Positions 53,569 to 63,437 of a stretch of 64,000 nt of DNA are shown piece by piece. The translations under genes and the position numbers were made by a program. Position 1 is the first letter of the stretch; every line of letters begins with the position of its first letter. The DNA is from Emiliania huxleyi CCMP1516 (Eukaryota > Haptophyta > Isochrysidales > Noelaerhabdaceae), in the NCBI RefSeq assembly GCF_000372725.1, contig NW_005199684.1, forward strand, positions 366,838-430,837, given 5' to 3'. The notes beneath the pieces are model-generated. The model did not search any database. It had not been told where the DNA came from and saw nothing but the letters and a program-made list of their open reading frames with translations.

Positions 53569-54138
53569 ACCTTGTGATTTTTGGGTCAAAAATCGTCCCG
53601 ATTTCATAATGTTCGTTCGTACGTGCATCCGCGGCGCCCAGCGCGGTGCCAGCGGCTCCCATACCTCTAAGAGGCCACCCACCTCCGTATAGACCCTTAT
53701 ATCCGCGGTTTACGCCCAATAGAGGCAGCTGCAAGAGGGCCCGGACGGGCACTGCGGCACACACTGCTCGCTGCTCGGCCATGCGGTAGCGTCTGGTGAT
53801 GCCGCCCCTGCGCGGGCGGGGGCGTCTCGCTCGGCAGCAACTGCGCCGCGCAGCGCAGGTTCGAGGGTCGCGGTGGGTGGGTGCACTGGAAGACGTAGCG
53901 GTCGAGAAAGCGCTCAGCGACCGCTACGTCTCGAGGATGGAGCCGTCGCGCGGACCCGACCGGCCGACCGGCAGTAGCAGCAGGCGCCGGAGGGCGCGGG
54001 AGGCAGCGGCGACACCTCGGGCCAGAAGCGCGAGCCCTAGGCTGGTGAGGGGGCCCGCTCATGCGTAAACGGCTCTGGGACTTAGCTAAATCGCGCATCG
54101 AAATCGGGACGATTTTGCCAGGGCACCGTCACAAGGTG
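53569..54138. mobile_element. 570-bp inverted-repeat element
   Basis: The ends are inverted copies: CACCTTGTGA...AAAATCGTCCCGATTTC at 53569-53605 and the complement at 54100-54138. The interior has a perfect 13-bp hairpin, GACGTAGCGGTCG / CGACCGCTACGTC (53892-53904, 53918-53930). There is no credible protein. Flanks 53,032-53,568 and 54,139-54,498 hold nothing recognisable except a TTTA-tailed R1 fragment at 54268-54290. Confidence 0.6.
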
Positions 54139-54498
54139 GCATGCGTCCGTTTTTCGTCACGGGTGTGCAGTGCCTAGATAAGTCTGTGTGCTGTGTGGTG
54201 CACGCCCTCCGAGCGGGGCGGGGGGTCTGCCCGTCGGGTTGCTGCCCTAATCCCACCAGGGGTTGACTGCTCTATTTATTTATTTGGCCTGGCGCGCACG
54301 CTCTGGCACTTCTGGCACTAACACAGGTACACCACGGGAGCCGCCTAAGCGACTCCAATCTCCTGCGAGGACGGCGGGCGAAGGCGCCGGGTGCTCAGAG
54401 ATCAGAGTTGCACGCACGTGTGGCAGACGGATGGAGGCTCTTGACGTCCCCATCAATCACTGCTGCCCGACCCACGTGTACAGGGCCACAAACAGCGT

Positions 54499-55868
54499 CT
54501 AAGTTGACGGGTTGGAGGGAATCCCCGCCCGTGCCGGGAACAGTTCGTCCGAGTCATGCGGGAGCCAGGTGTCCCAGCTCGCGTCAAATCCGAGGAAGCG
54601 CACCTTTGCCTTGCGTGCGCGGACCGCGATCACCTTGGCTTCCCACCTAGCAGTGGGGTGGTCTGGCGGCGCCCATGCCACCTCCACCGCCTCACCCTTG
54701 GTCCGCTTCGTCGAGCGCCACAATGCGGAGGGCCGCTCCTCGTAAGGGCGCAGCTGCGTGAGTGGCCTCCACTCGTCTTCACCCTCGTCCTCGTACCCGC
54801 GATAGCGCACGAGCACCAGCCCGTTGGCGGCGCTGAACGCCAGCGCGTCGGCCTGCCACCACGCGTGGCGCATCTCGTCCGCATTGTCGAGCTTGTTGTC
54901 GTCCGCCCACCCCTTAGCCTCGAGCCCGTCGCGCCCGCCGAGTAATGCTCGGTAGAGTGCCTGCCAGTCGCGCTGAACGCCGGGCAGGGCACCCTGGAGG
55001 CGAACCCGGCGGCTGAGCGCAGAGCACCAGAGCTGAGCGCGGTGCCGCGTGTACACCTCCAAGAGCGCAGCGCAGGCGGCGGCGCACGCCACGAAGCTGG
55101 CCGGCGGTGCGCTGGCTGCGAGGTGCTCGAGCACGAGGGCGTGTATCTCGGCGGGCAGACCCATCAGCCGCTGCACGCGCCGTCCGTGGATGAGCTTGTG
55201 CCTGGGCCGCGTCCTTGACGCCGTCGCTGGTTGTGCCTCTCTACTCCCTTCTACGGCTGCATTCGACATCTCGACCGCCTGGCGTCCCGCGTACTCGTCC
55301 TCCGCTGCATCGGTCGCAGCCGATGCCTCCGCGCCAAGATGGCGCGCGTACAGCAGCGCACCCTCCTGCGCCGTCGCGGCGTAACCGAGGTACTGCTTTG
55401 CACCGCGCACCCATTTGCTCACGTTAAAGCCTCCCCCCTTCGATTTTGCGCACACGCCTTCGAACCCGGTGCTGGAGCGCGACGAGCGCACCAGTGTCAA
55501 GCCCTCTGCCGCCGCTGCCTGCTCCGCCTCCGCCGCCGTCATAGACTCGGCCGCCGCCCCTGCCGCTGCTGCCGCCGCTGCCGCCGCTGCCGCCGCTGCC
55601 GCCGCTGCCGCCGCTGCCGCCGCTGCCGCCGCTGCCGCCGCTGCCGCCGCTGCTGCTGACGCCTCCGTTCCCAGCTCGCGCGCGTACAGCAGCGCTCCCT
55701 CCTCCGCCGTCGCGGTGCAGCCCTGTGCCGCCGCTGCCTGCTCCGCCTCCGCCGCCGTCATAGACTCGGCCGCCGCTGCTGCCGCCGCTTCTGCGGACGC
55801 CTCCGTTCCCAGCTCGCGCGCGTACAGCAGCGCTCCCTCCTCCGCCGTCGCGGTGCGCACCACCGCAA
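54499..55868 (-). CDS. AP2-like, F-box-like and Tudor-like domain protein
   Basis: The last exon (from acceptor CTCTCCAG at 55868 to the stop at 54499) encodes about 456 residues; no ATG precedes the first repeat, so an upstream exon is missing or translation starts at the internal MTAAEAEQ. Order: two copies of TATAEEGALLYARELGTEAS separated by Ala tracts (GCC/GCT repeats, 55560-55660) and ESMTAAEAEQAAAA; then a fuller AP2/ERF-like unit, TGFEGVCAKSKGGGFNVSKW followed by YLGYAATAQEGALLYARHLG; an F-box-like helix pair (LMGLPAEIHALVLEHL); and a C-terminal Tudor/agenet-like barrel (VEVAWAPPDHPTARWEAKVI, FLGFDASWDTWLP). It may be a DNA- or chromatin-associated regulator. The AP2 halves look like partial repeats of one motif. 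Domain names rest on short matches. Confidence 0.6.
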
Positions 55869-55979
55869 CTGGAGAGGATTCGAGCTGTTTGGGGGGAAGG
55901 GTAGGGTGATCCCGGGCTACCCCCTACCATACCGCGTTGGTGTCCAGTCCGAGCCTGGCTGTTCTTCACCTACCTACCT

Positions 55980-56503
55980 ACCCCCTACCCCCCTACCCCT
56001 CGACACGTGTCTTGGGCTCGGCGAGCGAGGTTTGCCTCTCGCACCCCGTCTGTTTTCCTTTCCTTTTTTCTCTACAACATCCTCTCTTTTCCTCTCTCTT
56101 TTCCCCGGAAAACTCCGTGGAAATCGTCAAATTTTGGGCTCTGAGCCGAGTCTGAGGCTGGTTTGGGCCCAAAATCAGCCAAATTTTAGGCCAAATCGGC
56201 AAAATGCCGGGAATTTTGCGGAGAACCCGTGCATACTCGAGTACCTGGAATTTACCCTGCGACCGCCTGGGTATTTTTTCGATTTCCTCAATTTTGCCTC
56301 AGATTTTGCCCCAGACCAGCTCTCAGACTCAGGGAAAACAGCGAGTTTCCAGAATGGAGCACCAAACACCCTCTCTCTGTTTTCCCTGGAAATTTCCGGA
56401 AACGCAAAGTGCTGGGGACCCTCTGTTTTCCTTTTTGTTTTCCGGAAAACCTCGCCGAGCCCAACACGTGTCCAGGCACAGCGGCTACCCCCTACCCCCC
56501 TAC
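55980..56503. mobile_element. 490-bp MITE/foldback element with 17-bp target duplication
   Basis: ACCCCCTACCCCCCTAC flanks the element exactly (55980-55996 and 56487-56503). The body (55997-56486) is a long imperfect inverted repeat: GACACGTGTCTTGGGCTCGG (56002-56021) near the left end matches the complement of CCGAGCCCAACACGTGTC (56455-56472). Further inside, GAGTCTGAGGCTGG (about 56146) matches the complement of a stretch near 56320. It has AAAATTTTG-rich sequence and no gene. Confidence 0.7.
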
Positions 56504-56619
56504 TCACAGGTCTCCAGATTGCTGGCCCCTGAGAGAGAGTTGGCCCCTGTGACAGGCGAGGCGGCGCGGGCGGCGGGCGAGGCGGCGGTGGAGCTGTCGA
56601 GGTCGATGGACGGACCTTC

Positions 56620-56697
56620 CTACATACATACATACATGGACATGGACATGGACATGGACATGGACATGGACATGGACATGGACATGGACATGGACTG
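56620..56697. repeat. ACAT/ACATGG microsatellite
   Basis: CATA repeats pass into about ten copies of ACATGG (56634-56694). All six-frame products here are simple Met-Asp or Cys-Pro repeats, not genes. The surrounding 56,504-57,444 has no recognisable gene. Confidence 0.95.
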
Positions 56698-57444
56698 CTC
56701 GATTGAGGCGCCGGCGCCGGCGGGCGAAGGCGGAGGGGGGAGAGAAAGATTTTTATTAACCAACAAGAAATCACCATTTTCTCTTCGGAGGGGTGATGAG
56801 GTTGATGGTCTCCATGACAGGTTGGCCGCTTCGAGAACCTAACGAGCAGGCTAAAACGACCAGGCGGGACGCGGCCCACCGAATCGCTAAAAGAGAGAAA
56901 TCACTATCGGGACTATGAAAAATGAATCCTTCGTCACAAAAGAAACTCTCATGGCGAAATTATCGCGCGCGCATCGTCGGCCAGTTAACACCACGCTGGC
57001 GCTCGAGGGCGAGGACGGACCTCTGGCGTCCCTCGAGCTGCGCAGCGTGGGAAGCGATCACCGGTCGCGACTAAGGACTCGGTGCTGCACGTCTCGGCGG
57101 CCGGGCGCGTGCGCACCGTGGCAAGCTGTGAAGGCGGCGCCGGCGTCGCCGTTGGCCCGTATGGGAGCGCGCTGTTTGCGTGCGCACGCACACTTATCTA
57201 ATGTGCGGACGCGGTGTGTGTCGCCGCCCTGTGCGGCGTGTGCGCGCCCTCTGAGCTCTGTCCGGCGAGGATGTGTTCGCGGGTGCGCAAATTTGACGAC
57301 CAAAACTTTCCACCGCGAGCTATCTTAGGTTCTCTCGATCGCTTCTCCATCATGCATGCAGACAATAAAAAAGAACAATCGACAAACAAAAGGCGCGTCG
57401 AAGCGAGACGAGGCTATACCCCGATGAGACAGAGCACGGCACCA

Positions 57445-57550
57445 CAGGCCAGGGAAAGAGTTACCCTCTCGCACAACACTGTGCACGGGACGCGCGACAG
57501 GCCAGGGAAAGAGTTACCCTCTCGCACAACACTGTGCACGGGACGCGCGA
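57445..57550. repeat. 53-bp perfect tandem duplication
   Basis: CAGGCCAGGGAAAGAGTTAC... through GGGACGCGCGA occupies 57445-57497 and 57498-57550 without change. It lies upstream of the lipase-like gene, probably in its promoter or 5' UTR. Confidence 0.9.
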
Positions 57551-57746
57551 GGCACAAGAAAAGAAAAAAGAAAGCAACTTTCTCATGCCACTCGGCATCC
57601 GCAGGGGCTCAACCGAGCCGCCTTGCCGTTCGGAGGCCACTCCCCCCCCCCCTCCCCTCTCACCGCCGGGCCTTGCCACCACTCGCCTTACTCTGCTCTC
57701 CACCTGCTCCACCTGCAGGCGCCGACTCCGCTCGGAGTCATCACCA

Positions 57747-59530
57747 TGGGCTCGCTTGCGGACGTCACCCCGTCCAGGGATTACTACCGCACCGTCTAGC
57801 AGTGGCAGCTCAAGGCGTGGCAGGAGGTCTTTGACGAGACCTCTGCCTGCGAGAAGATGCCGGGCATCAAGCAGTTCAACACGGTCAACGTACAGGGCCT
57901 CACGCTGGGCTGCCCGGTCAAGACGGGTCAAGTTTCAGTGGGCTGACGGCCAGTCCGGCGACGCACGCGGCCTCTCCCTCGTACCCTACGTCTTGACGCC
58001 CGACTGCGCGACAACGGTGCCACTGCCTGCTCCCTACGAGCTACGTTCACCCCTCTCGCACCGCACACACGTGGTTCCAACCCACCCGATCACTCACCCT
58101 GCCCTCCCCCGTGGACCTGCAGAAGTACTCGCCCCTCCCGCTCGGGACCTCCAACCCCGACAAGCAGATGCACCTCCCGCAAAAGTGCTGCGGCTCGTGC
58201 CTCACGCAGCGCACCGCGCTGTTCGACGCGACGAGCGTTGCGGCGCAGTCCTTCATCCTCTCACCCGTCTTCAAGCCCTTTGGTGTCCCGCCGCCCGCGT
58301 ACCACCTCTCGCCAGAGACATCCATTGCTTTCAGCGGAGACGCCGCCGGCCCAGCAGCCACCCGCATCGGGTCGCCCTTCGCCAGTCTTGCCGACATGAC
58401 GTTCCGCATCCAGACGGCGCCACAGCAGGGCAAGGAGGAGACCTGCCTCTTCATAGACGGGGGGCCAGTCGACAACACCGCCATCGCCTCGACGGTCGCA
58501 AAGGGTGCACGAAGCGTTGTGGCGGTCATCACAAACTTCGGGCTGTCCCCTTTCGACCAGCTTGGAAATTTGCGTGGTTCGAACAACTACATCCAAAATC
58601 TCCTCGCCCCTCTTCGGTGCAGGGACGGCTCCTCCCGCCACACCCGCGCAGATGAAGGGCTACCTCGTCATGAACCAAATCTTCAACAAGGGGGGGGCCG
58701 GGTGCCCCCCCCCCCCCCCCTCCCCCCTCGCCCCCGCCCTGAGCTTCCACCCTGTGCACAGTACGAGGACAACTTCGACCGCGCGCGCACCAAAGCGCTA
58801 GCTCCGCCGCGGGATGGAGCCGACTGGAGCTATTACCGGGATGGAGCCGACTGGATGGTCGGGCGTCCGCTCGAGGCGCTCGTCGAGCAACTCAAGGACC
58901 GCTTCTACTGCGGCGAGCCTCTCGTGGCCACCCTCGCGGTGTTCGTGAAGACTTGCCCCCAAACCGACGCCCCCCCCCGCCCCCCTCCTTCTGACCCTTA
59001 AGACCACTCACCTTTGTGTGAAGGGGCTCAAAGTCATCGACAACCCGTACCATGGCACTAGCACAAAGCAAGGCAGCGTAGACCTGACCGTGATCTTGTA
59101 CTCGCCGCCCAAGCGTTGGATGGTCAACCGGAACCCGGAGCTCAACCCCGAGGCAAAGGATTACGTCTGCGCACACCCCGACGCGGACGCCGTGGTCACG
59201 GGGATGAAGCCGCTTGGCCTTTACCCAGTTTGTCCCTTCTACCCGGCCAAGCACAACGTGTTCGACAAGGACAACGGGAAGGCTCCGTTCAAGAATTTCC
59301 CCAATCACTTTTTGCCGTTTCCCCTGATCGCCCTCTCTGACTCGCAACTCAATCTCTACGGCTACTGTGGGGACTACATTGTCGAACACTCCAGCGCTCC
59401 TCGATCGACTCTTCAAGTCGGACCCGTGAGATGCATAGCAGAGCAGCACTGCACCAGTGCAGCTGGCAGCAGCCGCCCCGCAGAGGTCTATCGAGATCGT
59501 GTGTATACTAATCGACCTCTCAGTGTCTAG
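57747..59530 (+). CDS. patatin/cPLA2-like lipase gene with reading-frame breaks
   Basis: Protein-like segments lie in order: QWQLKAWQEVFDETSACEKM (57801 on), VKFQWADGQSGDARG, DLQKYSPLPLGTSNPDKQMH (from about 58110), a long block with CLFIDGGPVDNTAIASTVAK and SVVAVITNF, then MKGYLVMNQIFNKGG, YEDNFDRARTKALAPP, and a last exon (59018-59530) with PKRWMVNRNPELNPEAKDYV and FPNHFLPFPLIALSD. The DGG...DN segment resembles the catalytic-Asp motif of patatin and group IV phospholipase A2; no GxSxG was found, so the family call is tentative. Three breaks remain: an in-frame TAG at 57798-57800, a shift near 57925 where GTCAAG is repeated, and a shift near 58600. They could reflect unresolved introns, sequencing error or a decaying copy. 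Confidence 0.5.
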
Positions 59531-60526
59531 TGTCTCTTGGCGATTGGGCCGTGGGGTTCGCGAGAGAGGGACTCCGAGAGAGCTGTGCTTTGTGCTAGGC
59601 TTTGTGTTGATATTGAGACCTTGTCATGGACCTTGTGAGTTGTGTACATTTCCATGCAAGACCTGCCTCTTTGACTTTGTGGCAATGTGCTCTGGGAAAA
59701 TTCAAAGACGACTCGCAACCACGGTGCGAAAACGAGAGGGGCAAAATACCAGCGTAATGGCGGGCCTATTTGACAGTCGTCCCGGCTCCGGCCAAGCCCC
59801 AATCGGGTCCTTTCATACCAGATCTGGGCCGAGTGAAGCCTGAGTGAGTAGGCACACGCCGCGGGTGAGCACCGGAATCTCTCGGCCACTCACTTCCGCA
59901 GGTCGCCGCCTGCTGGCGCAGCGCCCGGATGGGCCATATCGAGCGGCGGGCGCAGATCTACGCGGCACTGTATTGGGAGCGGGTTGTTTCGCCCCAAGTG
60001 CGAGCACAAATGATGTGCGCGGCCGGCGAGGCGCTCTGCGACGCCAGCCAACTCGCGCTGCCGACCTCAGACGGCTTGGCTCGGCAGGGCGGTGACAGCG
60101 ACCGCACGCGAGCTGCACCCCACCGCCCGCCTCTAGGCAAAACATGCCGTCGGAAAGCGCTGTGCGGAACAGCAGCCGTGGGCGCTCCGCGTTTTGGGTG
60201 CTCCAGCGTTCTGCGCGAGCATCTTCGCACGATACGCTCGGCTTGTCTGGTGAACTCGAGCGAGAACACACACACAACACACAACTCCGAGCAGCTGCTC
60301 ACGCGCGCGCGCCTCTCGCCTCCTGTTCAGTCCCAGGGACGGTTTGTGTAGTATTACCTTTAATAAACCAACCACAAGCGTGACACGACATCAGCTGGAC
60401 ACCCGGGACAGTGTGCACTCGCGCCAGGAGCTCCGCAAACAGGGCACAGCGGGAACCAGCGCGGGCCGCGCGCGTGTGTGGGTGGGGGCACACGCACGCG
60501 CTAGACTGTGCCGGTACGGACGGATT
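59531..60526. other. intergenic, no gene seen
   Basis: It lies between the lipase-like gene (+) and the end of the chromodomain gene (-). No conserved protein, repeat copy or RNA gene was recognised. Confidence 0.4.
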
Positions 60527-61408
60527 CTACTGAAACGCCACCGGCTGGTCGCACCAGCCGCTAGCGCGCAGGCTGTGCCGGACAGGCTCCGCCGCCCACG
60601 GCTGCTTGAGCGTCTTCTTTGAGTACGCAACCAGCGCGTGCGCCTCTGCCATCTCGAGGCGCAGCTCCTCCGTCGGCGCCGTGTACGGCATGATGTCGCC
60701 CGTCGCCGAGTTGATGCCCACGGTGGTGAACTCGACCGTGAACTTGTAGGAGCCGGGGGCAGGCGCGTCGGAGCCGCCCGCGCGCGGCTCCACAAAGGAG
60801 AGGCGCATCGGCGTGCGAGCATTGCACGCGACGAGCAGCATGTTGGAGAGGCGTCGCGCGCTCTTGATGCGGAGCGCGCCGACGCCGTGGGTAGGCCGCG
60901 ACTCGTGCAGCGACACGATCCACGCGGCGTGCTCCTGCGAGGTGATGGTGAGTGTGTGCGCCCGCTGCCAGTGGTCCTCCTTGACCGCAATCTTGGCCTT
61001 TGTGCCGCTCGGAGGCGTAGAGAAGTACTGCAGCATCGCGAGCGCATACTCGCGCAGGGAGGCCTCCTCGACCAGGACAGCAACCCCAAACATCGGGCCG
61101 GTCCTCTCGAGCAGCTTGAAGGCGACCCGGTCGCGCATCTTGGTCACGACGTAGAAAAAGGATTGCGGGAGACGTTCGCGCTGCGCATGAAAGGCCCGAA
61201 CAAACCGCTTGGGGATGTTGTCGAGGGGCTCCCACGTCCAACCATCGACATCGTAGTCTTCCCAGGCGGTCAGAAGCTCGATCCCCCCAGCTCTCTGCCG
61301 CCACGAGACGACCTTCTCGACGTTGTAGCTCTCTGGCAGCAAAAGCCGTTTTCGGCCCCGCCCGGACCTGCGGCGGGTTTGGTTGGATTCCGTGAGATAC
61401 CGATTTTT
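60527..61408 (-). CDS. chromodomain protein, unknown C-terminal domain
   Basis: The exon running from an acceptor (GTGACAG) at 61408 to the stop at 60527 encodes 293 residues; there is no initiator ATG, so a short upstream exon is expected between 61,420 and 61,700. After a basic stretch (RRRSGRGRKR, a likely nuclear signal) comes a chromodomain: YNVEKVVSWRQ, ELLTAWEDYD, GWTWEPLDNIPKRFV, including the aromatic positions usually used to read methyl-lysine. The remaining 220 residues (for example FFYVVTKMRDRVAFKLLERT, AAWIVSLHESRP, YKFTVEFTTVGINSATGD) are folded-looking but unrecognised. It may be a heterochromatin-type reader. It differs from the transposase chromodomain at 2.2 kb, so it is not obviously a domesticated copy of it. 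Confidence 0.75.
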   Translation of the reverse strand, partial: KNRYLTESNQTRRRSGRGRKRLLLPESYNVEKVVSWRQRAGGIELLTAWEDYDVDGWTWEPLDNIPKRFVRAFHAQRERLPQSFFYVVTKMRDRVAFKLLERTGPMFGVAVLVEEASLREYALAMLQYFSTPPSGTKAKIAVKEDHWQRAHTLTITSQEHAAWIVSLHESRPTHGVGALRIKSARRLSNMLLVACNARTPMRLSFVEPRAGGSDAPAPGSYKFTVEFTTVGINSATGDIMPYTAPTEELRLEMAEAHALVAYSKKTLKQPWAAEPVRHSLRASGWCDQPVAFQ

Positions 61409-61995
61409 CTGTCACTAAATAATTGGCGTAGTGCTTGCCATGAGGGCGTTGAGGGTTGGGGGGGCGGCGTTATGCGCCACATAAATCGGGAAGTACCATC
61501 CTGTGCGCCGCAAAGGCCGATCGCGCCCGACGGTGGGGCGGCTCACCGCACACACACAGTTGCGAGGCCGAGCCCGCCGGGCGCGTAGAGCCGAGTGGCC
61601 GGGGGGGAGGCGGACCAGGGAAACCGCGCGCGGCAGTGCGAGGTGACATGTGGCGCGGTCACGGCGGGGGAGACGGCGCGGTGCTAGGGGCGCGGAGCGC
61701 ACATTGTAGCGCAGAAAAGGGCCTTATGAGTGGGGTAAACGGACCAAGGCCCAGCCGCACCGTGACAGAGCACCTCCAGCAGAACCACTCCCATACAGTG
61801 AAGGCACTTGCCACAGAACGCGTGAAGGAGCCACCCAGAGCCCTCAGACAGCATGCTCCTCCGGAACGAAACCTCCGCCCATGCGCCCTGAGCTGTTGAA
61901 GCCTCGACCCCCCCCCCCCAAACACACGTCACATCTCACATCGCCGCTCCTCTCGTCAGTCCTCTCACTGCGCCTCCGTCCCGTGATTTCGACCC
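61409..61995. other. intergenic / 5' region of the chromodomain gene
   Basis: It probably contains the missing first exon of the chromodomain gene and the 3' region of the next gene (both -). A short ATG-led candidate could not be chosen with confidence. Confidence 0.35.
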
Positions 61996-63041
61996 TCAAT
62001 GTCCTTCCGCCGCCTCCGCGATAGCCAGCGCCACCTCGTGCGTCTCCAGCGTGACCGCAATCCCCATCTTGCCCGCGAGCGCCGCGCGCAGCAAGGTGTC
62101 CTTGCACTCCTCTAGCGTCGGCGCTCCCGCCCCATGATGCACGCCCGAGCCAACGAGCATGTCGGCGTACGGGTGCGGCGCGGGCGTTGAGTCGACGATG
62201 GAGATGGCCCAGAAGGGCGTCTCGCCACGTGTGTACCCAATCGTCAAGTACGACATCGTCCACACTTCATTTGCGTCGCCAGACGGCGCGGCCGCCGCGA
62301 CCTCCTCGTGTGGCAGGGATATCCGTACCGCCCTGCATCTTGCGCCGGTTGGCCGCCTTCAGTTTCTCCTTGAACTCTGGCTGCGCTTCCAACACCGCGT
62401 GCAGCTGGGACTCGAGTGCCGCGACCTCCGTCTCGGCCATGGATGCGAGCGCCCCCGCGGTCGAGCACTCGCGAGTTGTTGCCGGGGTATCCAGCATCGA
62501 CACCGTCCGCACTCACCATCCTCCGTCACGTCTGAAAATGGCAGCGGCAGCTGACCCGCTCGGATGATCATCCGGGCCGCAGCGTAGTCGTGCTCCAACA
62601 GCGCAAACCGGCTTGCCGCATCACGATCCGCGCGGGCGCGTGTGAGCTCCTCGAGAGCGCGTTGCTGGCCGTGCCGGGCGGCCAGCAGAAGAAGCTCCCG
62701 ACCCGAGGTCTGCACCAAGAGCAGGAGAGCCGCCGGCGTAGCGAGGGGGGGTCACCAGCTCGAATGGCGGCTTCGCAGGCGGCAAGCGTCCTGGCCGCAA
62801 CCTCTGGGCTCGGAGGGACCGCGTTAGCCTGGAGCCCATACGTCCACGGAGGCACTGTGGCATACCTCACGCACTCCTGCAGGTGCCCCTGCTGCTGCCA
62901 GCGGATGCGGCACTGCGGGTGCACCAACCGCCGATCGCCCAAGCAACCGCACGGCGCCACCAGTTGCGGCTCAGTCGTCTCTCAGTATTGCAGCGCCTGC
63001 TGCGCCTTGGCGCTGCCGCCCGCGGGCTGCTCCTCCTCCAT
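61996..63041 (-). CDS. unknown protein with Cys/His-rich segment
   Basis: Exons from ATG 63041 (MEEEQPAGGSAKAQQ) to the stop at 61996 join in frame. A Cys/His segment, VAPCGCLGDRRLVHPQCRIR followed by W, looks like the second half of a RING-CH or MYND finger, but the preceding Cys pair is missing. A helical, ankyrin-like exon follows (SGRELLLLAARHGQQRALEE), then MAETEVAALESQLHAVLEAQ, and a C-terminal exon with TMSYLTIGYTRGETPFWAIS, DMLVGSGVHHGAGAPT and GIAVTLETHEVALAIAEAAE. The intron after the first exon would be only 27 bases (62970-62996, GC-AG), so the 5' end may instead be mis-modelled. Function unknown. Confidence 0.55.
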
Positions 63042-63255
63042 TACTGCTGAGAATGATAGTGTAAGAGGAGGCAGAGTTTGGTCGCAGGGCGCTCGGGTCG
63101 CCTCGGAGCGGCCCCGCGCGGGGAGGTGGGTGGAGAGCCCGCCCCCGCGCCCGGCGCGCCGTTTTTCGCGCGCTCACCAAGCGGCAAGAAAAGTCCCGCT
63201 TGAGCGGTCAGCGGCAGCAGTTTTGTCTTGATTCTCTTTGTGTGAGTCAGACCGT

Positions 63256-63437
63256 GCGCGCGTGCGATTTCTTCATTTTGAGTGCGCTCGGTTGTGAGGT
63301 CGACCACGGACCAAGCAGCGCCTAAAGGGCGTGCAAAAATGGCAGCTGTCGCCGACCGACCGTGCGACCTGTTCGCCTCCAGCCCCCCCTTGGTCCCGGC
63401 CCCCCCGCCGAGGGCGATGCTCCACGACCCGTACGAG
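63256..63437 (+). repeat. source copy of the 182-bp duplication
   Basis: Identical to 52850-53031. It spans the region upstream of ATG 63339 and the first 33 codons of the gene there. Confidence 0.95.

Noticed and set aside
56175..56879. Minus-strand frame of 234 codons upstream of the AP2-like gene
   Set aside because: It runs through the hexanucleotide microsatellite and the foldback element; no conserved protein is present, although a missing first exon of the AP2-like gene could still lie nearby.
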